Source: Alistipes sp.
GTDB taxonomy: Bacteria; Bacteroidota; Bacteroidia; Bacteroidales; Rikenellaceae
Reading direction: 5' to 3'
DNA length: 6,935 bases
NCBI GenBank assembly: GCA_029051915.1
Contig: JAIDKM010000185.1
Coordinates: forward strand, 1-6,935
The notes beneath the pieces were generated by a model. That model was not told the origin of the DNA, searched no databases, and worked only from the letters and a program-made list of their open reading frames with translations. How positions within the stretch are numbered: position 1 is the first letter of the stretch; the number at the start of each line of letters is the position of its first letter. This document shows, piece after piece, positions 1-5,818 of this stretch. Made by a program: the position numbers and the translations under genes.

Positions 1-489
1 GGCGATCGCCAGCTCCTCGCCGCTTTTGAGCGAGTAGGTGTGGTATTCGGTCGAATACATGCCGTGTGCGCCGCCCAGATAACTCGACCGCGAAATCATG
101 TAACAGAACAACGTATCGGAGACGAAACCTTCGCTCTCGGTCGAAATCTCGTACTCCATGTTGCGTACAGAGGAGCGGAGCGGTTCGGGCAGCGTGAGCT
201 CCTGGTCGATCTGCCGAAGCGACTCGGCGATCGCATCCGTAGCCGAACCCTCGAATTCTTCGAGCTCGAAAAAGTAGTCGATGTTGCATCGCTGGATCGT
301 ACGGAGCGCGTCGGATTTCTCGCTGTTGGCGATCGAGGCGAAGCGATATTCTACGCGGCAGTCGTAGGAGGGGCGGGAGAGAAGCGTATCGAACGCCATT
401 TCGGCGATGCGGGGTTCTGCGGGCTTGTGGGTGCAGGCGGCCAGCGCGGCGGCCGCTACGATGGCAGGAAGGATGCGCAGTGTTTTCAT
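1..489 (-). CDS. Lipoprotein with DUF4163/DUF3298-like region, 3' end cut by window edge
   Basis: An open frame runs leftward from an ATG at 489-487 to the window edge, giving 163 visible residues and no stop. The N-terminus (MKTLRILPAIVAAAALAAC) is a lipoprotein signal peptide: basic n-region, alanine-rich core and lipobox LAAC at residues 16-19, so Cys19 should be lipidated and the protein anchored in the cell envelope. Residues about 44-75 (VEYRF...N...I...N) resemble the start of DUF4163, and YLGGAHG at 137-143 followed by a SLKSGE stretch at 153-158 resembles the start of DUF3298, as in RsiV-like proteins. RsiV itself is a membrane-bound anti-sigma factor; this protein has a lipid anchor instead, so I do not call it an anti-sigma factor. 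Function is unknown. No clear Shine-Dalgarno precedes the start, as is normal in Bacteroidetes. The start is supported by the signal peptide. The domain call rests on pattern memory, without a profile search. Confidence 0.8.
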   Translation of the reverse strand, partial: MKTLRILPAIVAAAALAACTHKPAEPRIAEMAFDTLLSRPSYDCRVEYRFASIANSEKSDALRTIQRCNIDYFFELEEFEGSATDAIAESLRQIDQELTLPEPLRSSVRNMEYEISTESEGFVSDTLFCYMISRSSYLGGAHGMYSTEYHTYSLKSGEELAIA

Positions 490-555
490 GGTGCAGGGGT
501 TTTGGTGAACGGCACTCCGACACGACGCGGGATTCGGTGTGCGCGAGTGCTTTTG

Positions 556-563
556 TAAATATA
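556..563 (-). promoter_or_regulatory. Possible -7 box for the leftward lipoprotein gene
   Basis: On the minus strand this reads TATATTTA, seven of eight positions compatible with the Bacteroidetes -7 consensus TAnnTTTG. It lies about 67 bp upstream of the lipoprotein ATG. I see no TTTG -33 element at the expected distance, so this is weak. Confidence 0.3.
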
Positions 564-625
564 GGCAAAAAGCGGGGAAAGTGTGCGATGCCGGGAAACT
601 TTTTTTGCATAAATCGTCGGAAAAT

Positions 626-656
626 TTTGGAGTTTGCCGAAATCGCGCTATCTTTG
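626..656 (+). promoter_or_regulatory. Bacteroidetes-type promoter of tRNA-Glu
   Basis: TTTG at 626-629 is followed by exactly 19 bases and then TATCTTTG at 649-656, which fits the Bacteroidetes sigma-ABfr consensus TTTG (-33) and TAnnTTTG (-7). The mature tRNA starts 12 bp after the -7 box, leaving a very short 5' leader. Confidence 0.75.
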
Positions 657-668
657 CACCACAAAACC

Positions 669-740
669 GGTGGATTCATCTAAGGGTTAGGATACATGCC
701 TCTCACGCATGACATAGGGGTTCGAATCCCCTATCCACTA
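669..740 (+). tRNA. tRNA-Glu, anticodon CUC
   Basis: A full cloverleaf can be folded by eye. The acceptor stem is 669-675 with 733-739 (first pair a G-U wobble). The D stem is 678-681 with 690-693, and its loop carries GG. The anticodon stem CATGC (695-699) pairs with GCATG (707-711) around loop CTCTCAC, putting anticodon CTC at 702-704. The T stem AGGGG (716-720) pairs with CCCCT (728-732) around loop TTCGAAT. The discriminator is A740 and CCA is not encoded. T8-C9 and the overall sequence match bacterial tRNA-Glu. The anticodon reads GAG codons. The gene stands alone, with its own promoter upstream and terminator downstream. Confidence 0.95.
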
Positions 741-742
741 CG

Positions 743-790
743 AAACTTCAGGCGGCCATATTTCAATATGGCCGCCTGAAGTTTTATATT
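743..790 (+). terminator. Rho-independent terminator after tRNA-Glu
   Basis: A perfect 19-bp inverted repeat (743-761 with 766-784) has a 4-base loop (TTCA) and a GC-rich centre (GGCGGCC). It begins 3 bases after the tRNA and is followed on the plus strand by a short T-rich run, TTTTATATT (782-790). The other strand lacks a long U-tract, so it acts mainly rightward. Confidence 0.8.
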
Positions 791-798
791 AGGTATGA

Positions 799-812
799 GA
801 ACCCCGGGGTTC
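799..812. repeat. 14-bp perfect palindrome between two terminators
   Basis: GAACCCCGGGGTTC is its own reverse complement. It sits in the 53-bp spacer between the tRNA terminator and the tpiA terminator. No function is evident; with no loop it is a poor hairpin but could be a dyad protein-binding site or chance. Confidence 0.4.
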
Positions 813-842
813 GGATGAACGGAGCAGCGAGGGTGCGAGAAT

Positions 843-875
843 AAAAAACGAGGAGAATTTCTCTCCTCGTTTTTG
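843..875 (-). terminator. Rho-independent terminator of the lysS-tpiA transcript
   Basis: A 13-bp perfect stem (844-856 with 862-874) encloses a 5-base loop. On the minus strand the core ACGAGGAGA/TCTCCTCGT hairpin is followed by TTTTTTAT, a good U-tract. It lies about 20 bp beyond the tpiA stop. A-runs on the other side mean it could also stop rightward transcription. Confidence 0.85.
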
Positions 876-894
876 TTTGCCAAGGCGTCGATGC

Positions 895-1653
895 TTACTT
901 CTCGAAACCTTTGCCGATGGCGAGGAAGTCCTCGGCCTTCAGTGCGGCACCGCCGATCAGACCGCCGTCGACGTCCTCTTTGGCGAAGATCTCGGCAGCA
1001 TTCGAAGGCTTGCACGAGCCGCCGTAGAGAATGGCGCACTCGTCGGCTGCAGCGCCGAACTTCGAGGCCAGCACCTTGCGGATGTAGGCGTGGATTTCCT
1101 GTGCCTGCTCGGCTGTCGCGGTCTTGCCCGTGCCGATGGCCCAGACGGGTTCGTAAGCGATGACGAGGTTCTTGAACTGCTCGGCCGTGAGGTTGTAGAC
1201 GACCTCCTCGATCTGGGCTTTCACCACGTCGAAGTGCTTGCCGGCTTCGCGCTCCTCCAGATTCTCGCCTACGCAGTAGATCGGCGTCAGGTTGTTGGCA
1301 TAGGCCTGCACCATCTTCTTGTTGAGCGTCGCGGAGGTCTCGCCGTAGTACTGGCGGCGCTCCGAGTGGCCGAGGATGACGTACTTGCAGCCCAGGGCCG
1401 CGATCATCGAGGCTGCGACTTCGCCCGTGTAGGCACCTTTTTCTTCGGCGGCGCAGTTCTGGGCACCCAGCGCGATGTCCGAACCTTTCAGTGCCTCGGC
1501 CACCGTCGAGAGGTGGGTGAACGGCGGGCAGACGATGAAATCGACGCATTTGCACACTTCGCCGCGGCCTGCGACAACACCCTTTGTCAGTTCTACGCCC
1601 TCGGCGGGAAGCGTGTTCATCTTCCAGTTGCCGGCTACGATTTTCTTTCTCAT
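895..1653 (-). CDS. tpiA: Triosephosphate isomerase
   Basis: This cytoplasmic enzyme interconverts dihydroxyacetone phosphate and glyceraldehyde 3-phosphate in glycolysis and gluconeogenesis. The 252 residues match the usual family length of about 250 and the whole TIM barrel is present. Substrate-binding Asn9 and Lys11 lie in AGNWKMN (7-13). The catalytic electrophile His96 is in ILGHSERR (93-100). The catalytic base Glu168 is in [12 protein letters not shown] (166-177), which also forms the flexible loop 6. The phosphate-binding segments YGGS (210-213) and GGLIGGA (230-236) are intact. The start at 1653 gives the standard N-terminus [13 protein letters not shown]. The gene is 27 bp downstream of lysS on the same strand with no terminator between them, so the two are probably co-transcribed; a terminator follows about 20 bp after the stop. 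Confidence 0.98.
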   Translation of the reverse strand: MRKKIVAGNWKMNTLPAEGVELTKGVVAGRGEVCKCVDFIVCPPFTHLSTVAEALKGSDIALGAQNCAAEEKGAYTGEVAASMIAALGCKYVILGHSERRQYYGETSATLNKKMVQAYANNLTPIYCVGENLEEREAGKHFDVVKAQIEEVVYNLTAEQFKNLVIAYEPVWAIGTGKTATAEQAQEIHAYIRKVLASKFGAAADECAILYGGSCKPSNAAEIFAKEDVDGGLIGGAALKAEDFLAIGKGFEK

Positions 1654-1680
1654 GTTCTTATCTGTTTAAATGATTCGTTC

Positions 1681-3402
1681 TTACTCCTCGCACCACTTCT
1701 TGACCTCCTCCATCGAAGGGGCTTTGAGTCCCAGTTTGTTCTTCTTGTTGAAGCCGCAGAGGTCGTTGAAGAACTTGCCGGGCGAGAGCTTTTTCAGCGA
1801 GTCGACCGTCAGATAACCCATCTTCTGGATCACGGGCACCCACTCTTCGGGCACGCCGATTTCTGTGTATTTTTCCGCCGGGTCGTTCACGGCTTTCTTT
1901 TCGGGGCGCATCTGCGGGAAGAACAGCACGTCTTGGATCGACGTCTGCCCCGTCATGAATATCGTCAGGCGGTCGATGCCGATACCCATGCCCGAGCACG
2001 AGGGCATGCCGTATTCCAATGCGCGTACGAAGTCCATGTCGATGAACATCGCTTCGTCGTCGCCCTTCTCCGAGAGGCGCAGCTGCTCCTGGAAGCGCTC
2101 CAGCTGGTCGATCGGGTCGTTGAGCTCCGAGTAGGCGTTGCACAGCTCCTTGCCGTTGACGAAGAGCTCGAAGCGCTCCGTCAGATCGGGATTCGCGCGG
2201 TGGCGCTTGCAGAGAGGCGACATTTCGATCGGGTAGTCGGTTATGAACGTGGGCTGGATCAGCTCCTCTTCGCAGTATTGGCCGAAGATGGCGTCGATCA
2301 GCTTGCCTTTGCCCATCGTGTCGTCGATCTCCACGTTCAAACGCTTGCACGCTTCGCGCAGCTGCTCCTCGCTTTGGCCCGTGATGTCGTAGCCCGTCTT
2401 TTCGCGGATGGCGTCGGTCATCGTCAGCCGGCGGAACGGCGCCTTGAACGACACGGCTTTGCCGTCGATCATGAGCTCCGTCGTGCCGTTGGTCGCCAGG
2501 GCCACGCGTTCGAGCATCTGCTCGGTGAACTCCATCATCCAAAGGTAGTCCTTGTAGGCTACGTAGATCTCCATGCACGTGAACTCGGGGTTGTGCGTGC
2601 GATCCATGCCTTCGTTGCGGAAGTTCTTGCCGAACTCGTATACGCCGTCGAAGCCGCCGACGATCAATTTCTTGAGGTACAATTCCGTGGCGATGCGCAG
2701 ATAGAGGTCGATGTCCAGCGAGTTGTGGTGCGTGATGAACGGACGGGCCGAGGCTCCGCCCGGAATGGGCTGGAGAATCGGGGTCTCGACCTCGATGTAG
2801 CCGCGCTCGTTGAAGAATTCGCGCATCGTGGCCATGATCTTCGAGCGCTTGACGAACGTCTCCTTGACTTGCGGGTTGACGATCAGATCGAGGTAGCGCT
2901 GGCGGTAGCGGATTTCGGGGTCGGTGAAGGCGTCGAATGTCTTGCCGTCCTTCTCCTTGACGACGGGCAGCGGACGTACCGACTTCGACAGCACGGTGAA
3001 CTTGCGGCAGTGGACGGACAGCTCGCCCGTGTTGGTATGGAACGCGAAGCCCTCTACGCCTACGAAGTCGCCGATGTCGAGCAGCTTCTTGAAGACCGTG
3101 TTGTAGAGCGTCGGGTCGCCCTCGGGGCAGATGTCGTCGCGGCGGATGTAGACCTGGATGCGGCCCGTGTGATCCTGCAGTTCGAAGAACGAGGCGCTGC
3201 CCATGATGCGGCGCGACATGATGCGGCCGGCGATGCGAATCTCCTGGTAGTTGCCTTTCGTCTCGTCGTAGTTGTCGGCGATTTCGCGCGCCGTGGCCGT
3301 TACTTCGTAGCGGGCGGCGGGGTAGGGATCGATTCCCAGCTCGCGCAGTGCTGCGAGCGACTGTCTCCGGAGCTGTTCCTGTTCACTGAGTTCGATCGTC
3401 AT
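1681..3402 (-). CDS. lysS: Lysyl-tRNA synthetase, class II
   Basis: This enzyme charges tRNA-Lys with lysine in the cytoplasm, using ATP. The 573-residue protein has an N-terminal OB-fold anticodon-binding domain (about 55-150; [11 protein letters not shown] at 55-65) and then the class II catalytic core. Motif 1 lies around [10 protein letters not shown] (201-210). Motif 2 is [19 protein letters not shown] (257-275). Motif 3 is [14 protein letters not shown] (471-484), with the conserved Arg478. FFPQMRP (494-500) is where many bacterial LysRS end. About 70 further residues follow (502-573), including [28 protein letters not shown] and a final WCEE; I believe such a tail is common in Bacteroidetes LysRS. 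The start at 3402 is preceded by a good -7 box about 40 bp upstream. tpiA follows after 27 bp. No catalytic residue is missing. Confidence 0.98.
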   Translation of the reverse strand: MTIELSEQEQLRRQSLAALRELGIDPYPAARYEVTATAREIADNYDETKGNYQEIRIAGRIMSRRIMGSASFFELQDHTGRIQVYIRRDDICPEGDPTLYNTVFKKLLDIGDFVGVEGFAFHTNTGELSVHCRKFTVLSKSVRPLPVVKEKDGKTFDAFTDPEIRYRQRYLDLIVNPQVKETFVKRSKIMATMREFFNERGYIEVETPILQPIPGGASARPFITHHNSLDIDLYLRIATELYLKKLIVGGFDGVYEFGKNFRNEGMDRTHNPEFTCMEIYVAYKDYLWMMEFTEQMLERVALATNGTTELMIDGKAVSFKAPFRRLTMTDAIREKTGYDITGQSEEQLREACKRLNVEIDDTMGKGKLIDAIFGQYCEEELIQPTFITDYPIEMSPLCKRHRANPDLTERFELFVNGKELCNAYSELNDPIDQLERFQEQLRLSEKGDDEAMFIDMDFVRALEYGMPSCSGMGIGIDRLTIFMTGQTSIQDVLFFPQMRPEKKAVNDPAEKYTEIGVPEEWVPVIQKMGYLTVDSLKKLSPGKFFNDLCGFNKKNKLGLKAPSMEEVKKWCEE

Positions 3403-3440
3403 ACGTTATGCTGTTTTTCGTGAAAATCGGTTTATCCGTG

Positions 3441-3448
3441 CAAAAGTA
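3441..3448 (-). promoter_or_regulatory. -7 box of the lysS promoter
   Basis: On the minus strand this reads TACTTTTG, a full match to TAnnTTTG, followed by CAC as in the tRNA promoter. It lies 38 bp upstream of the lysS ATG. No perfect -33 TTTG is found; a TTTT at 3470-3473 is 21 bases upstream and is the nearest candidate. Confidence 0.6.
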
Positions 3449-3509
3449 GTGAAAAAAGGAATAAGAAGGAAAAGTTTGCGAATCCGTTTTTTGTTTCTAA
3501 TTCGCCAGT

Positions 3510-3659
3510 ATGATGAATCTCTTTTTCGAATCGGGTTCCGCCGTGCGGAACATCTTGCTGCGATCGGTCTGTGCTGCGGCCGCCGGCTTGCTTTTGTTCG
3601 CATGCGCAGCGGGAACAAGGAGGACTCTGCCGGGGAGTACCGGAATCGGCAGTCTTTAG
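3510..3659 (+). CDS. Candidate 49-residue small lipoprotein (tentative)
   Basis: An ATG at 3510 opens a 49-codon frame ending in TAG at 3657-3659. It could also start at the ATG at 3513 or the GTG at 3543. From the GTG it reads V-RNILLRSVCAAAAGLLLFAC: basic n-region, hydrophobic core and a lipobox-like LFAC with the Cys at residue 32 of the long form. A 17-residue tail, AAGTRRTLPGSTGIGSL, follows. This is the shape of a tiny secreted lipoprotein. It is divergent from lysS and converges on the PAP2 gene, overlapping that gene's stop codon by 3 bp. Against it: no consensus promoter or ribosome binding site, unusual AGG AGG codons, phenylalanine at lipobox position -2, and a short length that chance could produce. 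I do not recognise a family, so no function is assigned. Confidence 0.35.
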   Translation: MMNLFFESGSAVRNILLRSVCAAAAGLLLFACAAGTRRTLPGSTGIGSL

Positions 3660-4309
3660 CGGAAGCTCTGCCCGGGGGCGATCCGGGCGGCCAGCCAGCG
3701 GAAGATCCGGTAGGCGCCCCAACCCAACAGCAGACCCAGCAAGGTGCCCCAGAACAGATCCATCGGGAAGTGTTTGGCCAGGTAGATGCGTGAGTAACAG
3801 ATCAATACCGTGCATCCGATCATCAAATAAGCGAACCAGCGACGGCGGATTGCCGCGATCGACAGCACGGCCAGTGCCACGATCGTCGCCGCATGGGCCG
3901 AGACCGTGCCGTAGCGGCCGCTGACCGCTTCGACGGGGACATGCACGGCCCAGTCGCCCGGTACTCCTGACTGCCGGATCGCATAGAGCGAGTCGGGCGT
4001 GATGGGGAGTCCCTCCAGTTCGGGTGTGAACATCGGCCGCCAGCGCGGCTCGAAATCGGGCAGCAGCCCGCCCAACAGTCCGTTATGCTTGAAGATACCC
4101 GACACCATGTCGGAGAGGGCCAGCGCTGCGGTCATCAGAACGATGAATACGAGCAGGTTGCGCCAACCGTAACGACGTCCTACGAGCCACAGGATCAGAG
4201 CGTAGAGCGGCAGCCATACGGCGGTGCCCGAGACGGTCAGCATCGCCCGGTCGAGCAGGGGGCCTCCGTCGAAGTTGAGGGCCAGAAAGAGGGAGTGGTC
4301 GAAATTCAT
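3656..4309 (-). CDS. PAP2-family membrane phosphatase
   Basis: This 217-residue polytopic protein has hydrophobic segments at about 22-42, 51-72, 140-155, 158-173 and 184-205. It carries the phosphatidic acid phosphatase type 2 signature. Motif C2 is seen as SAH (137-139, in place of the common SGH) with His139 as general acid. Motif C3, SRIYLAKHFPMD (173-184), has Arg174, the nucleophile His180 and Asp184. Motif C1 seems stretched, with Lys74 and Arg91-Pro92 separated by 16 residues rather than the usual six. PAP2 enzymes dephosphorylate lipid phosphates such as undecaprenyl pyrophosphate, phosphatidylglycerol phosphate or lipid A, with the active site usually facing the periplasm; the substrate here is unknown. 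It starts 3 bp after the MBOAT stop, so it is almost certainly co-transcribed and translationally coupled as the last gene of that operon. I see no convincing U-tract terminator after it. Confidence 0.9.
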   Translation of the reverse strand: MNFDHSLFLALNFDGGPLLDRAMLTVSGTAVWLPLYALILWLVGRRYGWRNLLVFIVLMTAALALSDMVSGIFKHNGLLGGLLPDFEPRWRPMFTPELEGLPITPDSLYAIRQSGVPGDWAVHVPVEAVSGRYGTVSAHAATIVALAVLSIAAIRRRWFAYLMIGCTVLICYSRIYLAKHFPMDLFWGTLLGLLLGWGAYRIFRWLAARIAPGQSFR

Positions 4310-4312
4310 TTC

Positions 4313-5818
4313 TCAGAACTGAAAATAGATGAAGGGCTGTATGTCGCTCGACTTGATCTGCATGACGCACCAGATCATCGCTGCGACGAGCAAGACCTGC
4401 ATGGCGATCGGCGTGCAGGTAACGGCGCGCTGAACCAGCGTGTCGACCTTGCCGGGCAGGAAGTGCAGCAGATAGCCGATGGCGATCAACGCGAAGACTG
4501 CGGCATAACCCGAGACGACCTGCGGGATGATCGCAGCATTGAAGTGGTGGAAAATCTGATGGAGGATCAAGGTTACGGTCTGCATCGATTCGGCCCGGAA
4601 CATCAGCCAGCTGAAGCACACCAAATTGAACGTAATGAAGACGCCGAGAATGCGATTCCACCAGCGCATCTCGCCTCCCGTGCATTTGGCGCCCGGGACG
4701 ATCGCCAGCCAGAGCTTGTGCAATGCCAGGGCGATGCCGTGCAAGGCGCCCCAGAGGACGAAACGGATGGCTGCGCCGTGCCACAGACCGCCCAGCACCA
4801 TCGTCAGCAAGAGATTGAAATAGGTGCGGGCCCGGCCCTTGCGGTTGCCGCCCAGCGAGATGTAGAGGTAGTCGCGCAGCCACGTCGAGAGCGAGATATG
4901 CCACCGGCGCCAGAATTCGGTGATCGTCGCCGACTGGTAGGGAGCGTCGAAGTTCTTCGGGAAGCGGAAGCCCAGAAGCAGGGCGATGCCGATCGCCATG
5001 TCGGAGTAACCCGAGAAATCGCAGTAGATCTGCAGCGCATAGCCGTAGATGCCCATCAGACATTCGAATCCCGTGTAGAGGAGCGGTTCGTCGAAAACGC
5101 GGTCGACGAAGTTGAGCGAGATGAAGTCCGAGATGATCGCTTTCTTGAACAGACCCGTCAGAATCAGGAAGATACCCATGCCGAACATTTCGCGCGTTAC
5201 GACGATCGGGTTCCTGCGGATCTGGGGAATGAAGGCGCGGGCCCGGACGATGGGGCCGGCGACCAGCTGCGGGAAGAACGAGAGGTAGAACAGGTAGTCG
5301 AGCCAGCTGTCGAGAGGCCGCAGCTGCCGGCGGTAGATGTCGATCGTATAGCTCATCGACTGGAAGACGAAGAACGAGATGCCCACCGGCAGGAAGATGT
5401 TCTGGAATTGCAGGAATCCCTGTCCGAAGAGCTGGTTGGCGATCTCCACCAGAAAATTGGTGTACTTGAAGTAGCCCAGCATGCCCAGATTGACCGCGAT
5501 ACTCAGCATCACGAGTGCCCGCCGGATGCCGCGCCTCGTCGAGCGGAAGATGCCGCGCGCGATCAGGAAGTCGCTGGCGGCGGCCACGATCAGCAGCAGG
5601 AAGTAGATGCCGCTCGACTTGTAGTAGAAATAGAGCGAAAAGAGGATGACGTAGATGACGCGGGCCGTCGGCGTGCGGCGGAATGCGGCGTAGAACAGCA
5701 GAAATCCCGTGAACAGGAACAAAAAGAGTCCGCTGCTGAATATCATCGGCGACGCGGCATCGTATGTGAGCAGCGTCGCGATTCGAGCGGAGATCTGTTC
5801 CGGTGCGGGCAGCGTCAT
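4313..5818 (-). CDS. MBOAT-family membrane O-acyltransferase (AlgI/DltB/PatA-like)
   Basis: A 501-residue polytopic inner-membrane protein with about 11-13 hydrophobic segments. MBOAT hallmarks are all present: FFPQLVAGPIVRA (181-193), DFSGYSDMAIG (267-277), EFWRRWHISLSTWLRDY (301-317), GGNRKG (323-328) and the presumed catalytic His347 in GGLWHGA (343-349). The C-terminus PFIYFQF is typical of the AlgI branch. These proteins move acyl groups, usually acetyl, from the cytoplasm to an extracytoplasmic glycan with the help of a periplasmic SGNH partner. The preceding gene is such a partner. I chose the ATG at 5818 because it overlaps the upstream stop in an ATGA arrangement and leads quickly into the first hydrophobic segment. 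The frame stays open to 5920, but those 34 codons lie wholly inside the upstream gene and are rich in Gly, Arg, His and Pro. The acceptor (peptidoglycan, exopolysaccharide or O-antigen) cannot be told from sequence. Confidence 0.95.
   Translation of the reverse strand: MTLPAPEQISARIATLLTYDAASPMIFSSGLFLFLFTGFLLFYAAFRRTPTARVIYVILFSLYFYYKSSGIYFLLLIVAAASDFLIARGIFRSTRRGIRRALVMLSIAVNLGMLGYFKYTNFLVEIANQLFGQGFLQFQNIFLPVGISFFVFQSMSYTIDIYRRQLRPLDSWLDYLFYLSFFPQLVAGPIVRARAFIPQIRRNPIVVTREMFGMGIFLILTGLFKKAIISDFISLNFVDRVFDEPLLYTGFECLMGIYGYALQIYCDFSGYSDMAIGIALLLGFRFPKNFDAPYQSATITEFWRRWHISLSTWLRDYLYISLGGNRKGRARTYFNLLLTMVLGGLWHGAAIRFVLWGALHGIALALHKLWLAIVPGAKCTGGEMRWWNRILGVFITFNLVCFSWLMFRAESMQTVTLILHQIFHHFNAAIIPQVVSGYAAVFALIAIGYLLHFLPGKVDTLVQRAVTCTPIAMQVLLVAAMIWCVMQIKSSDIQPFIYFQF

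Noticed and set aside
40..558. 172-codon plus-strand frame at the left edge
   Set aside because: It is antisense to the lipoprotein gene, whose signal peptide and lipobox are clear; the plus translation shows no domain.
877..3423. 848-codon open frame on the plus strand covering tpiA and lysS
   Set aside because: It is exactly antisense to two clearly recognised genes. Its translation is full of Arg, Val, Asp, Glu, His and Leu repeats with no domain, the usual result of reading the complement of GC-rich codons.
3535..3551. 7-bp stem, 3-base loop hairpin (GTTCCGC / GCGGAAC) considered as a terminator for the PAP2 operon
   Set aside because: No U-tract follows on the minus strand, the stem is short, and it lies over 100 bp beyond the stop.
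3406..3815. Minus-strand frames of 70 and 127 codons between lysS and the PAP2 gene
   Set aside because: They are Arg/Pro-rich without recognisable motifs, one overlaps the PAP2 gene in another frame, and neither has a promoter or signal-like N-terminus.
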